Assembly: GCA_036897095.1 (NCBI GenBank)
Contig: JAYMSP010000577.1
Span: forward strand, 1-46,547
Length of the DNA: 46,547 nt
Source of the DNA: Plantago elongata
Taxonomy: Eukaryota; Streptophyta; Magnoliopsida; Lamiales; Plantaginaceae
Direction: 5' to 3'
Position numbers and translations under genes: made by a program. The notes beneath the pieces are model-generated. The model searched no databases. It had not been told where the DNA came from and worked only from the letters and a program-made list of their open reading frames with translations. Every line of letters begins with the position of its first letter. Position 1 is the stretch's first letter. Positions 10,241 to 23,134 of this stretch are shown here, piece after piece.

Positions 10241-11874
10241 AAGAATTTTGTGATAGTTTGAGGTTTCACGTGTGATCACAAATGTAATAGTGCATAGTGC
10301 ATTGAGGCAGATAAAAATTCCAAAATTCCAGGCCCTAAAGCATGTCCAAGGTCCAGGAAGCATGGACTGAAAATATGCCATAAGCCTATTGGGCCAAGTC
10401 GACTTAGTTGCAGGACGAAAAACAGACCAGCAAAAGTCAATCAGTGAAATTTTATTCAAGTTGACTTGGTACCCCCAACACAACACTTGGTGAGAGTCTA
10501 GCAATATATATTAAATATTTGGACTTTGGTTATAAATTAACTTATGAATTTCGCTGATCTCATAAATCATGCATAATCTTCCAGATGAATAAATTAGGAA
10601 CAGAACTCTCATTGAATCAGTGATGCCCCAAAGGAAACAAGGCTTCTCCTACTTGCATGATTATTTAATTAATTGCATGATTATTGATTATACCAACTCA
10701 TTACATGACATATACACAACGTAAAAATATATCTATACACGAAAATATATACATATCAAACTGTTAATGATTGAGAGAATATTCAGTCTTTGTTTTCGCC
10801 AAGAATATAATACTGATAATATTTAAATATCGATAATGGCATTGTGATATTGTTGTTGTTTTCTACAACGATTGTCAATATAAAATTATTTTATACGAAG
10901 TTTAAAATATACAGAACAAAGTTTAAACGTCTAGAAGATAGGGTGTGTATATGATAAGAAGAATTAATATCTTCCAATTGCCACATCATATATCCAAGAA
11001 ATTTTCTGCATATGTGAAAATTGATTTTGGTTGCCTAGATTGTTGGGGTGAGTATAATGTTAGAAAAGAAAAGAGTAGCTAGGCATGCACATTAGGAAAG
11101 AAATTATGCTCTGCTGAGCAAGAGATTATATGCATATGCTTATAACAATACACTTCCGTCTTTAAATGTTTGTTCTATTACATCACGTTTTTCAATCGTA
11201 TTACACATTGTGATACCATATACACATTTGGCAAATTACCTAATTTCACATAATTCCTACTACAAACGTCTTTTCTTGTATGGTATAAAGACCATGTAAA
11301 AGAATCCCAAATATATACTCATTATTTTCCATTCTATGTATACATACCTAAACTAACAATGATAGGGAGAAGAAAGTTGATTTGTCCAAATTCATAGCAT
11401 TAATCTAATCAAAGGTGTTGTTCTTTATGCAAACGGACCATGTGAATTTGTGGGCCAATGAAAACCATAAAATGAACTCCACACTTGCTTTCAAATTCTT
11501 AATTGCATCTTACACCCTTGCATTTCAACTTTCAATATCAATTTGATCTCAACTATTTTCCTTTCCCTTTGACACCCAAACAATACTTATTCCAACCACA
11601 CTTCTTTGTATTTGACGCGATCTAATCAATAAACTCGTACGACAACTTTAACAAGAATACAATGTGCCAAGTGTGCCATTAAGGAGTGAATGCAAGATGA
11701 GATACATAAATAGAATTTTTCCATTCAAAGCAATGAAGTGTTGTACTTGTTTAAGTATGATGCTTTTTATGACATGTTTGTTTTAATTTATACATTTTTG
11801 TGGATTGGGGGGTATAATGGACCCCCAAAAATTATGAGTTGTATAAAGTAAGAGCTAGTTTTGAGGAGATATAA

Positions 11875-12345
11875 TTAGGACCTAAAAGGGGCTCTTTGAG
11901 GAATGCCTTTTCTTCTTCTTGTAGTAGAAGGTGGTGGAGGAGGTGTGGGCGGGTATATGTCTTGTTGTGAGGCATCACGCAATTCTTCTTCATCTCTTGT
12001 TGTTATACTTGTACTTGTCATCACTCTTCTTGATGATGCTATCCCTTCACTTTCTTGATGCATCTTACCATCTAATGTAAAGCTTGCATCTCCTTTCTTC
12101 TTTATTCCTACAAGCTACACCAATTTCATTTTCAACCAACATTATTTGTTTATTCATTCTCAAAAAATAACCCAATTACAACAATAAAAACGCACCGACT
12201 CAAGTAAAAACTAGTTTTAATACGAAAGAAAATCCCATACTTGTAAAGATGATAATGATGTCCATTAGTTGGTTATGAAATGAAAAGGATTGCAATGTGT
12301 AATGTGGTTACATCATGATCATGGGGTTGCTCTATGCCCATCAAC

Positions 12346-12378
<33 letters not shown>

Positions 12379-13625
12379 TTTATTTTATTTTTCCATTCCA
12401 TGAAATTGTTATTGTTATTATAATTAATTATGATAAGAAAAGATTGATTAATAATAATAATTATTGGTTTTTGGTTGCAACTTTGTTTCAATAATGCTTG
12501 TGGATGTGGGTCATGATAATAAAAACTTTGATATAAAACTTGTCTCTTTACAACAAAATACAAGTAATAACAAACAAATGAGAAAGAAACCAAGAAGAAG
12601 AACAAGAAGAAAAACCATACTTAATAAAATTTTGATTGTTATTATCAGATTGATGATAATAACAATGTGATTGGATTAAGGAATGAACTTAATGATTTAG
12701 AAGTAGTACATAATACTAACCTTGCAACCAAGAGAGCAGAATCTGTATGTGTCAAGGAGGCTCCTCCCACAAATTTCACAAATGTGAGAAACAGCTTTCC
12801 CACCTTTTGGTTGTGGCCTTTCGTTGAGAAACATGACTCTTGCGCTGTTTATCACGTACGTCTGAACCCCACTTATATCCAACACTTTCTGCACTTCCGA
12901 TACCCGAACAACATCGTGGTATGACGATCTCCTTATCTAATCATCATTGAATAAGTCAATACAATTTGATTCATTATAAGGGTAAATAAAATAATTTGAG
13001 TCAATTTTTAACCGTTTCAAAAAACGAAAACTCAAGAAATTAACAATGTACTACTAGTAGTATGTAGTAGTAGTCATACAACCAAATTGTTATAGGAAAT
13101 GAAGAAATGAGAAGAATTGGAATTGATGAAAAGTGGGCAGACTTGTAACTGCCGCAAGCAATGCAACTAGTAAAGTTAAGTCAAGAAATAGATAACAACG
13201 ATGTTACTGCTACTTACTGCAACATTTATGACTGACTCATCAGAGATGTAGAGATATTATTCTCTGACAAAACATGAATTAAACTAGAGAGAGAAATCAA
13301 TCACAAGAAAACAAAAAATGAAAATTAGATGAATAAAGGCCAACTTGAATGACTTGATGATCCTTGTGTCTTGAGGATCTGCAATAGAAGCAGAAGGCAT
13401 CCACATTGCAATCCAGGCAGAACATATTGCATTCGCTTCTCGCGGCGTCCCCGTGCGTCCGGCATACGTTGAAGAAGGCGGTGTTTAGCAGCTTCTCTAG
13501 CCACGGCGGCACCAACATTGCATATTCCTATATCCACAACACCACATTCCTCTTTTTAGTTTAATAACAAGACAACACTGACACAAATAAACATAAACTA
13601 GGAGCTGAGATATGAGCTTTACCAT
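11875..13625 (-). CDS. PLATZ zinc-dependent DNA-binding transcription factor
   Basis: Exons on the minus strand: 13623-13625, 13345-13527, 12721-12936 and 11875-12114, giving 212 aa. PLATZ proteins bind A/T-rich DNA with zinc and usually repress transcription. The PPWLEKLL start leads into a B-box-like Cys/His cluster ([19 protein letters not shown], then [13 protein letters not shown]). The second half has [16 protein letters not shown] and the cluster [21 protein letters not shown]. The tail ends with a Pro-rich stretch and [12 protein letters not shown], conserved in the family. All introns fall between codons (phase 0). Exon 1 as modelled carries only the ATG, giving [10 protein letters not shown]; if that exon is wrong, translation would start at ATG 13516-13518. 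The exon 2-4 model is firm; the first exon is inference. A GA-rich tract lies just upstream. Confidence 0.88.
12345..12378. repeat. AT dinucleotide microsatellite in PLATZ intron 3
   Basis: A run of about 34 bp of alternating A and T with one interruption lies in the 606-bp last intron of the PLATZ gene (12115-12720). It is likely polymorphic. Confidence 0.8.
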
Positions 13626-13664
13626 TGTGAATTAGCAATGGTGATTATTGCAGAGAAAAAGAAA

Positions 13665-13748
13665 GAAAAAGAGAGAAGAAGAAAGAAAAAGAGAGAGAGT
13701 AATATTGAGGGAAATTTGAAGAGAGAGAGAGAGAGAAGTGGGAGAGGA
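13665..13748. repeat. GA-rich tract at the PLATZ 5' end
   Basis: Plus-strand GA/GAA repeats, including an uninterrupted GAGAGAGAGAGAGAG run, sit 40-125 bp upstream of the PLATZ ATG; the transcribed strand is CT-rich. Such tracts are bound by plant GAGA-binding (BBR/BPC) factors and are common in 5' UTRs of developmental regulators. A regulatory role here is inferred. Confidence 0.6.
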
Positions 13749-13864
13749 AGGCCTAACCTAAACAACCAGCAACTTAGAATTCAACAACAACAACAAGGAA
13801 CAAATTACAAAACTGGACAGCTTGCTTCGTACTATAATACTTAATAATAAAATTAAAACTAATA

Positions 13865-14065
13865 CTCCCTCTGTCTCAAATTCATATTCTCACACGACTG
13901 GATATAAATATTAATATAAAAGTGAATAAAGTAAAAAAGATACTGAATAGGTGGTAATGAAAAAGGAGGAAAATATATATAGAACATGAGATAAAAATTT
14001 TAAAGATGAAAATATCAAGTTGGAACGGACCAAAATGCAATACGAGAATAATCCGAGACGGGGAG
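13865..14065. mobile_element. Stowaway-type MITE
   Basis: The left end CTCCCTCTGTCTC and right end GAGACGGGGAG are near-inverse, each flanked by TA (13863-13864, 14066-14067). The interior AAAGTGAATAAAGTAAAA motif recurs near 45860. It is 201 bp long and non-coding, lying about 240 bp upstream of the PLATZ ATG. Confidence 0.85.
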
Positions 14066-15659
14066 TATAATTAATGACGAAGGCAAAAGCCTAAATTAAT
14101 GAAGGGGTTGGTGAATCGAGGGTTCAGATTGTGAAGGGTGGCTCAAATTTAAGATGGGCCGTTGGATCAATAAGGTTTGGCGCTTACGCTATGGAACAAA
14201 CCAAAAGAAATGGAAATTTGGGATCTACTTGGGCACCTCATGGGTCGGCTTAAATTCGCTCACGCTTTATAATAGTTCGTCAGTTCGTGTTCTTACATAT
14301 GCGACGTTCGGTTTCTCTGCCTTTTCTTACGTGGATGACGAGTGGGGCCTGCAGTGTATGGTATTTTCTTGTTTTTTATGACGTCAGCTTCTTTTAAATG
14401 AAAATTGCCGAAAGGCTAAAACCCCACCCCCTAAGTTAAGTCCATTTTCTATGGTTGGGAATTTAGACAAAATTAATTAAACAGAATTGGACCCTTTCTC
14501 AAAAGTGTACATTTCAAGAATTTTGATGAAGCGTAAATTAAAAACGTGACGACTTAGAACGTTTGAGTTTGTGAAAGTCAACGTTAGTGAAACGATATAC
14601 ATTAAATTAATTAGTATAAGCATGAAAAATGAAGTGCAAAATGCATTTATTGTTCAGATTCGTAAAATATATATATATTGATAAAAATTACGATAATAAT
14701 TTCCTACTTGAGAAAGCAATGCCACTACTCGACTCGCCACTCTTACCAGGCGAAGTTCGTCGTCAAAAAGAATTTAATTAAAAAGGAACCTGCTCTTGAA
14801 ATATAACTTTAAATTTCTACATTTATAGTTTTGTAAATTTTGAATTCGAGCACAATTAATGAGATTCAATGACTTTACAATATGATATATTTAATTTGGA
14901 TCAAATCTTAGCAAGAGGCATGAATTGAAGTGAATGGATTATGTAAATATATGAATTTGATATATGACTTTATGTTGAGATAATATGAAATTGAATAATT
15001 TGGCATGAACTTAACTCATGGCTTGACTTAGTTAGATGGCATTTAATCACAAGCTTAACTACATAAGGTTCTCCATTTAAGACATGGTGACTATTCATGG
15101 CATGTGGTCAGGTTTTTCAGGTTCTAAGTCGCATAATGACACTCTAGGTGAGTATATGTGGCGTAGAGCAACAAGTTTAAGGACTTGTGGCACGCAATAG
15201 CCTCATTCTTAAATTTCATGTTTGTTTTTTTTTACGTTTAACGTGTTTTCTTGAGATTAATTATTATCGTGAACTCCCAAATTTCACATTATTTCTATGT
15301 GAATACTGCATGAATTACATACTTCATCTTAAAATTAGATTACACATTTTAATGGTTAAATACCGTAAGCTACAAGGAACGTATTCCTCTAATTTAGAAT
15401 CGTATAGCATCCAAATCATCTCTTCTTTTTTATCACACCGTTTCAAATAAAACATATTAATAAAGTTGAGAAGAAAACCTGCAAAATTAAATCTTGTTCA
15501 TTATAAGGATGAAAACAAACCTAGTAATTAAATTTTATGTATATATATCCGTTTAAACATGAGATTAGTTTGTGAACAAATGTAAAATACTACCTAGTAC
15601 TAGAAAGCTAGCTTTTAACTTGTAAAACACCAATCCCGAAAGATATATAAAAGGACATT

Positions 15660-15765
15660 ATTTATGATTTATTTTTTTATTTTTTTAAATAATTGAAGGG
15701 TGACTTGAACTCCCAATCTATTGATTTAAGGTGAAACATCAATTACCAACCGAATTGCATTTTGC
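15660..15765 (-). mobile_element. Possible tRNA-derived SINE
   Basis: On the minus strand, an A-box-like GGTTGGTAATTG (about 15742-15753) is followed by a B-box-like GAGTTCAAGTCACCC (about 15698-15712). An A-rich run then occupies 15672-15690. The order A box, B box, A-rich tail fits a plant SINE. No target duplication was identified. Confidence 0.35.
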
Positions 15766-17356
15766 ATTGATATTATATATGAATATGATTTTGTTTCATG
15801 AAATCTAATCCAACATATACTGGCTAGTACATTATATCGAGGCGAATAAAGATTATTTTCCAAGCTAGCTAGGGCGGCCGGCGAACATACATTACATATG
15901 CCAATGCCAATAAACTTTGGTGCAAAAGTGAGCTGCAAATATAGTGTATAAAATCATTGGGATGAACAAAGCTATTGTAAACATCACTATGTACTTACTT
16001 AATCGGTTGATCTTCGAAACTGAGATTCTTAATTAGTTTTGGTTCAGGGTGTACGCGGATCATTAATTCACTATGTTAATTGTATAGTTGTTAATGGCAT
16101 ATAATAGCTAATATTAATTACCCATCCTTTAGGCCGGAGTATCTGTTGTAAATCACCCAGGTACATTTTGTGCGTTATTATTATTATTGTAATATTGTCC
16201 ACTTCGATAATAATAAAATTTAGTTAATTATTAAATATGACCAAACCATTTGAAGCGGTGTAGGTACTGATATATACACACGTCTTATTTGTATCTCATT
16301 ATCAGTTTTACATCTTAAAAGTCTACAAGCATTATTTTGGAATCACCTTCAAGTACCCATTCGGTTTGAGAGTGTGTCTACTAAGATACTATACTACAAT
16401 CTCCTAGCAAAAACTTTATGAAATTCACCATATCTTGCTTGTCTCTAATATTTTTCCACATACAAATATAGATACGCTAATTGTGCATGGGCATTACCTA
16501 ACTTTGCACTTGGGGATACTTAAGTATTAATAATTAGGCCCTTTATAGGTATTGATGAAGATGGCGAAAGGAACAAAGTCATGCACCCAAAGTGCATTTG
16601 CATAATAGAAAATGATATAATAATAATAATAATAATAACACTATATAATAATAGTACAATTAATTGTATTTTGAAATAAAGGGTTAGGTGATGGTGATCC
16701 ACCTACAATTAGCTTTGAAAATCAAGTCTCATAGGATCAAAATACAAGGTTAATACGTACAGTGCAACACACCAAATTAATCGGGGTGCTAAATGTAGAG
16801 TATAACTGCGTTTGAAACTTATTTTATGTCACCAAAACATGCCCTATGTATATTTAAATTAATTAATGAAGGTCACAGAAGTCAAAAGAAATTATAAATG
16901 TATTACCAACATATTAAACGATCCTAATTAAACCTTATTGTGAACTGTGAAGTGTAGTAGATATAAAGAGTAATATGATATGATAGGAAAAATGAAGATG
17001 GCTTTGCGTGGAGTTCTCGATCGAAAGAAACGCATAAACTTAACTTGACGAAAGGTAAAGATGTTCCAGTACGTACTGTTTTCATTTGATAATCGATTAA
17101 TTAATTACTTAAAAGAAAATTATGATTTTTGCGTGAAACATGTACCAACCATTGCCTTCAAGGAGTACATGTGATGCACTAAACTTTCAACAATTGATAA
17201 TTGATAATGCAATTGCTAATGATTCATGAGGATTGTAACAAATTGGAAAACCGAACGCGATTCTAACTCATTATACATTGTTTTATACTTTTAAAGTGGC
17301 TTATTTTATTGACAAAAATGAAAGTTAGGAGTAAGGAATGCTCCCATCTCAGTAGA

Positions 17357-17468
17357 AATGTTATCTGATACATTTGTAATGGGGTGTATTAAAGTTATGT
17401 TAACTGTAATTCAATGTTATCTGATACATTTGTAATGGGGTGTATTAAAGTTATGTTAACTGTAATTC
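17357..17468. repeat. Perfect 56-bp tandem duplication
   Basis: Units 17357-17412 and 17413-17468 are identical by eye, beginning AATGTTATCTGATACATT and ending TTAACTGTAATTC. The lack of differences implies a recent event. There is no coding content. Confidence 0.9.
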
Positions 17469-18297
17469 TTTTAACTGAATTAAATTAAATGCGTTTTCAG
17501 TTGAAGATAACAAAGTCAAATCAAACGAGTAGATATGAAAGTAAATGGGATTTATAATGGGGTTTAGCAATTAAGGGAAGTAGAGCTAGAGCTGGCAATC
17601 ATATGGGAACGTGGTTTTACATATGGCATAAAGGAACTCTCTAGTTGAAATCCTCTAACCTAATTGGCTTACTGCATCTTATTTTATCCCCAATCATTGA
17701 CATATACATATCCATACATGAATATACAATTGACATTGTATACATTTTTATTCACCAAGTCCTATCATTGGTTTAATTGGTAGAAAATCATAAGAAAAAA
17801 GATTATGACAAGTAGTTAGAAGTTAACTAAATAAGAGTACTTAATCATGATTGTTCAGATAATTAACTTAAACTTGACCTCAAACAGCTCAGGTCTTTAC
17901 ACAATGATACGTACAACAACTCGACTAGTTAATTGGAAGTTTGTGAATTATCGCTTAATTGTAATTTGGTGATCTTGCTTGGACAAAAAAAAAAAATTCA
18001 CGTACACATATATGAGGCAGTGTGTCTCAACTTATATGAATGCACATTAGATTATCGTTGTTTTTCATGAAGGTTACCGTTAAGAGCAATTTGGGATCGT
18101 AAATTTGAAATTGTAAAACATGATCATTCAGCTGTATCAGGCTTGCAAATTAACGATTTTTACTACAAATCATGCATTAAAAAGGTTACAAAATAGAGTC
18201 ATTGCCTTTGTCATAATCAACAACATAAATTAGAGTGAGTTCCTCATTAACAACACACTGATTTTAACTCAAGGCCAATCTGAATTAACTTCAAAAA

Positions 18298-18932
18298 TCA
18301 ATACTTGTTGGTCGTTTCATCATCTTCAGAACCATTTTCATCAGAATTTTCTTCATACGGGGTAGTTGTATCCGGCTCATCACACATAGGAGTGGTGTAG
18401 TAGAACGGGCCTAGTACGTGCTTGACTATGTTGCGATACACCGTGGTGGGACGACCAAGCTTCACACCGGTCTTTCCACCGGCAAAGTTGGTGTGGATGT
18501 TACACACTGGATCAGGAGATGACACCAACCTCAAATAGCAATTTTGTGGCTTCACTTCCTTGCCATGAACATGCTTTTTGCAAGTGACCTCAAAGTTTCC
18601 AGCTTCATCTGTCAAGTCGCTCTCGTATTGCACAATTCGGCTCCTATCGTCCAGGCATGTCACTGACACCAAGCTCCCTGGAAACCATGAGAGAATCATA
18701 ATCAATCACAAGGCCAACTCTTTAATTTGTTTATATAAATTTTGCGCATATTGCACCTACCTTTGATCGGTTTACCGGCTTTGACCCATTCGTTCCAGTC
18801 CGAGGAACAGTCCTGGCAAAGAACTTGGCCAGCTACTTGAAAGATCTGTGTGTTTGATACATCGACATTTCCATAGATTGAACCCACAAGAACAAAAGAA
18901 ACTGCAATCATCAGCAAAGTGTTTGCTCCCAT
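18298..18932 (-). CDS. Pollen Ole e 1 allergen/extensin-family secreted protein
   Basis: Two exons, 18761-18932 and 18298-18677, joined in phase 1 across an 83-bp intron, give 183 aa. The first about 21 residues form a signal peptide, so the protein is secreted, probably to the cell wall. The mature part has the Ole e 1 pattern of conserved Cys: LCQDCSSDWNEW, VTCLDDRSR, VTCKKHVHG, QNCYLRLVSSPDPVCN and TPMCDEP. It also has FAGGKTGVKLGRP and the LGPFYYTTPMC ending typical of the plant 'Ole e 1 and extensin' subgroup. An acidic, Asn/Glu-rich tail of about 25 residues follows and looks lineage-specific. The molecular function of the family is poorly known; roles in pollen-tube or root wall growth are reported for some members. 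It runs in the same direction as RH38 upstream of it. Confidence 0.88.
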
Positions 18933-19941
18933 TTTTCTTGATTGAGTTTCCTGATCTCCTAATTAGTTAGTTATTTCCAGAATGTTTTGAAATGAGGAGT
19001 GGACGTTGTGTGTATATATACTAAATAGATAGGTCATGTTACAACTTAGACAATGGATTATTTGGTATGTGGAAGAGCACTACGTGCGACGTGCAAACCA
19101 TGAATTAAGATTGTTCTAATTGTACATTGGTCAAACATATAAGTTCCAGGACCTTTTTTAGCTTTAAATCTACCAGGTTTATAAACACACCCTCTCATTA
19201 ATTTTCCTTTTAAAATATTTTAAGTATTTCGAATTACACGAACCGACATTAACCTTAATTTTTTTATTCGTTTAATATATGTCATGTTCAGTTAGTATTC
19301 ATCGAACAATCTATCACCTATTCATCAAAATTTCAAAATATTCGTATTTATTCTTTAGCGTTCAGTTAGATTGTATTCACAAACTATTATGATTCATTCA
19401 GTTGTATGAGTAGGTTATGAATATTATCACAAGTGGAGCTTTTTTCAAGCTACTCAAAGTTCAAGCCATAGCCAAGTTTGACAAGCTCGAAAAATGCTCA
19501 AAACACGTATGTAGCCCTATATATAAAGTCTAGTCCCAATATGACCATAACTATTTATGCTGGTGTAAGTGTAACAGGAGACGCGTCCACATCTAGTGTT
19601 GAGCCATCAAATGCATCCGTACTGCTCATCTCGAAAATCCATAAAACATGGAGCAACCATAGCTCATGAATGTTAATTGCAAAATCTCAATATATACAAC
19701 TCAACCGAAATAATTGAATGGCAGGTTCTCATGAAAAGGACTAAACAAAATTCCCTGGTTTTACATCTATGCTACAAATGTGTAAGACCCTAGATGCGGT
19801 AGCCGGGAGGTCTTGCCGTACAGATAGATTGCCACGAGGTTTACAGTTTACACCAAATTTGACTTCTGAGAACAATAAGTGTAGTAAAAGTTGAGACATG
19901 ACAAATGCGACTTGTGTGATAACTGCGAACAATATTTGTAC
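18933..19941. other. Spacer: Ole e 1-like promoter and RH38 3' end
   Basis: The left part is the promoter of the Ole e 1-like gene, with TATATATA at about 19013-19020 on the minus strand, some 85 bp upstream of its ATG. The right part should hold the RH38 3' UTR. Open frames at 19478-19669 and 19741-19932 are unsupported. Confidence 0.55.
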
Positions 19942-22900
19942 TCATAGCAACCCAGCATCCTGAAGAGACACCTCAAAAGCCTTTTCGTCATTCCATGGGC
20001 TGACCTGCAATTTCATTAAAGCAGCAGCTCAGTTAATCAACTCACGATGATCACGAATCACAAGCAGTCTCAAATTAGTAACAAAAATCATATACCATAT
20101 AGAGAATTTACCTCAGTTATCTGACAGTTGAAATATTGCTCAATCTTGGTCATAAGAAAATCATCAGTATCATCACAAAGCAGGTTAAATACAGCTCCTG
20201 TCAGACACCAGATAACTGTGTCAGCATTCAGAGAATCACACTAATCATGACATAAGAAAATGTTATAGGAAATCTCCACAGGTTAATAAAACATAAATAT
20301 CATATGCTATAATTTGATTTATTTCTCCAAGTAGTTACTCATGATATTCAGGTTATCACACAAATATTTAGAAGCTAATCAAAGCAAAGGGAGAGAACGA
20401 TGCTTCCAGTGAGTTGTAAGTCCATAAAGAGTTGGGGAAAATTTTGACTTGGCTATATTCATTCATTCCAGCTGAAATCTACTTCAAGACAGGACAGTGA
20501 TACTATCTTGCATGATTAGCAGGCAGAGATGGAAGGGGCCATTATTCTGTACTGGTTTGAACTTCATAATGCATACAGACAAGACAACCATTACCCAATG
20601 AAACAGCACATTTCACAGCACCAATGTCAGAAGCCAAATCAAGAAACTGTATAGGATCTGATTGTAGAGTCAAGAACCACAAAATGCACACACATACAGA
20701 AGCAGGGGCTAATCCAGATACGAAAATATAGTTGGGTCTTTCATATTGCTCATACAAGGCATTCAGAAGAAGAAGATTTGAGAAAAAATCTGTTATCAGA
20801 ATTCAGGAGACTAGAGAAGAAATGAGCAAATACCTTTTCGGCCAAAGCGTCCAGCTCGTCCAACCCGATGCAAATAAACTTCATAATCAGGCTCAGGTGC
20901 AGAGGGCCTACCATATTTCATAAATTTCTGGGGAAGATCATAATTTACGACCAAATTAACCTGCATTAAGGTATTGTCAAGAATTAAAAGAGTAAAAGTA
21001 CAGGAAAGGTGCGTCGAGATATACGCCAAAATGCCAATTACCTGCTGCTGATCAAACCCTCTAGCAAGAACATCAGTTGAAATAAGGACTTGTGTCAATC
21101 CCTCCTTAAACTCCTTTATGATTTTATCTCTATCTAGTTGATTCAGGGCACCTTGAATCGTTGTGACCTCATAACCAAGCTGGACCAAGGATTGATGCAA
21201 TGAACTTGCACTGTTCCTTGTCTTGACAAATACAATTGTCTGGCCCACTTTCTCTCCAAGTTCGAGTATTCTGTCTTTGATCACCGTGATCTTTGAAAGC
21301 TCATCAGGACAATGGACCTTATATTGTTTCACGGACTCCAAAGACAGCTCCTCCTTCTTTACAAACATTTGGTTGTAATCTCTGACGAAGATCTCCCCAA
21401 CTATCTTAGAGACAAAAGTCTTGACTGCCTCATCAAAAGTAGCTGAAAATAGAAGCACCTGAGCATTGTATGCCACAACAGCCAAATGTTAACTTTGTAA
21501 TCCTAATATTGAATATGCAAATGAACAGCATTACTACAGTTAGATTATCTGAGAACATCTAAAGGGAAGGGGCAAAGAAATAAGAATTGATTGATTCATT
21601 AAGAGACGAAGAATGTAGCTAACCTGGCAATTGGGACTGGCTTTTACAATGCCCTTCATTATCTTCACTGAATCGTCTCGGAAGCCACTCTACAAAGAGG
21701 GGAAGAAGGAGAAATAAGCATAACTGCAGTATTGGTGTAAATTATTTAACAAACAACATTACTATTAAAAATTAACGAATCCACACAAACGGTAAGAATT
21801 TGGAGAGAACTATAAATATCAGCACGCAGAAAAGGAAAAGATTCAGATGGAACAAAGGCAACACAAATTTATAACAAAATATTACCTCTGCCAGCATGTG
21901 GTCTGCCTCATCAAAGACAAGAATCTTCATTTGACTCATGCCCAGTTTCCTTGCCAGCATCCACTTAGATATTGTACCAGGTGTGCCAATAATTACTTGT
22001 GCCATAATAGGTGCCATTTTATGAACTGGAATGTAATTTGCGGCATCTTTTGGTATAGCTAATTCACTGGTTATCCCAGTGAATTTTCCCATCTTTAGGA
22101 GTACCTCCATATTCTGTAGTATCAAACAGATTTCAGTTTAGTTCTACTAACCTCAGCAGAGAAATTAATAATATACAATATCTTCAGAATCACATATCTG
22201 GTGATCGAAGTAAATAAATGCACCTCATATGGACCTGGAATCCATATCCAACTTAAAAGTGAAAGTCCAATGAAGCTAAACAAGCAGCAATATTTTCCTA
22301 TTTAATTGACAAAACTGCATGAACTTATCTAAAAGAACAAAACATCGCTGCTATCCGCCATTCTGTTATAGGGCATTTGATATTCAATGTACTGTGTGTT
22401 AAGAGTTCATTACGCAATAATGACCAGTCTTTATCTATAATCCAAGAAAAACAAGACTTGACAATCATTATCAAAATATTTCAATGTGTATATAGAACAT
22501 ATTACGGAGCAAACCTGTATAGCCAATTCTCTAGTGGGGCAGATGCAGAGAGCCTGAGGAGCCTTCAATTTCGGATCCACACGGCTCAACATTCCGAGGA
22601 CGAAACACGTCGTCTTCCCGGAGCCATTGTGAGCCTGAGCTATTAGATTCTTGTGGGGAGGAGTTAGGATCATAGGCAAACTTATAGCCTGTATCTTACT
22701 CGGCTTCTCAAACTTCATCTCTACATACAAACCCTTCAATAACTCAGGTGACAGACTCAAGTCCTCAAACCGCTTAGCTGATGTATATGGAGTATCCCCA
22801 GATGTAACCTACAATACGAAAATAAATTTCAACAAATTTGATTACACAACCATAAACTGAAAGAACCCAAATTGATAAAACAATCACACAATTCGGCAAG

Positions 22901-23134
22901 AATAAACCCTATAAATCTAAAGATTACCGCTTCAATCCTAGAATCATCGGGATCTTCAAGCTCACTATTGACAAGTTTTGAATCGTCAATTGCCAGAGCT
23001 TCCAGGTCTAGGGTCGAAGATGAAGCTGGTTGTTCTTTCTCGTCCTCTTCAGCAACGTCAGCCCATCGCCGAGTCTCCGATGGTTTTGCCACCACTTCAG
23101 GGGCGGCGCTAGTGGAGGATGCATCGTCGGCCAT
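19942..23134 (-). CDS. RH38: DEAD-box ATP-dependent RNA helicase 38 (LOS4/DBP5-like)
   Basis: Eight exons: 22928-23134, 22515-22808, 21886-22113, 21624-21689, 21042-21458, 20834-20960, 20112-20197 and 19942-20004, giving 495 aa (Arabidopsis LOS4 is about the same). DBP5-type helicases act at the nuclear pore in mRNA export; LOS4 mutants are export- and temperature-defective. The N-terminus MADDASSTS with RRWADVAEEDE is acidic. Motifs in order: Q motif around FEKPSKIQ (102-109), Walker A AHNGSGKT (128-135), PTRELA, DEAD (235-238), SAT (270-272), TIVFVKT, and HRVGRAGRFGRK (435-446). The plant-specific KYGRPSAPEPDYE insert precedes the last motif. All junctions are GT-AG and in phase; the only phase-1 junction is between exons 6 and 7. 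The C-terminus VSPWNDEKAFE...AGLL fits the family. Confidence 0.95.

Larger units (their letters stand above)
8257..11874. other. Gene-free, repeat-bearing gap between RING and PLATZ genes
   Basis: It contains a terminal-inverted-repeat element (about 8675-9446) and a LINE remnant (about 9820-10240), both listed separately. From 10500 to 11874 the sequence is AT-rich and I see no gene, RNA or clear repeat; its right end includes the 3' UTR of the PLATZ gene. Confidence 0.5.
14068..18200. other. Gene-free stretch between PLATZ and the Ole e 1-like gene
   Basis: About 4 kb of AT-rich DNA. Open frames at 14154-14381, 15187-15450, 15726-15938 and 16520-16702 have no family resemblance and no splice partners. 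The stretch contains a SINE-like relic (15660-15765), a TAA microsatellite (about 16617-16637) and a perfect 56-bp tandem duplication (17357-17468). Confidence 0.5.

Noticed and set aside
15698..15753. A functional tRNA gene
   Set aside because: A- and B-box-like words are present but no cloverleaf or acceptor stem pairs; a SINE relic fits better.
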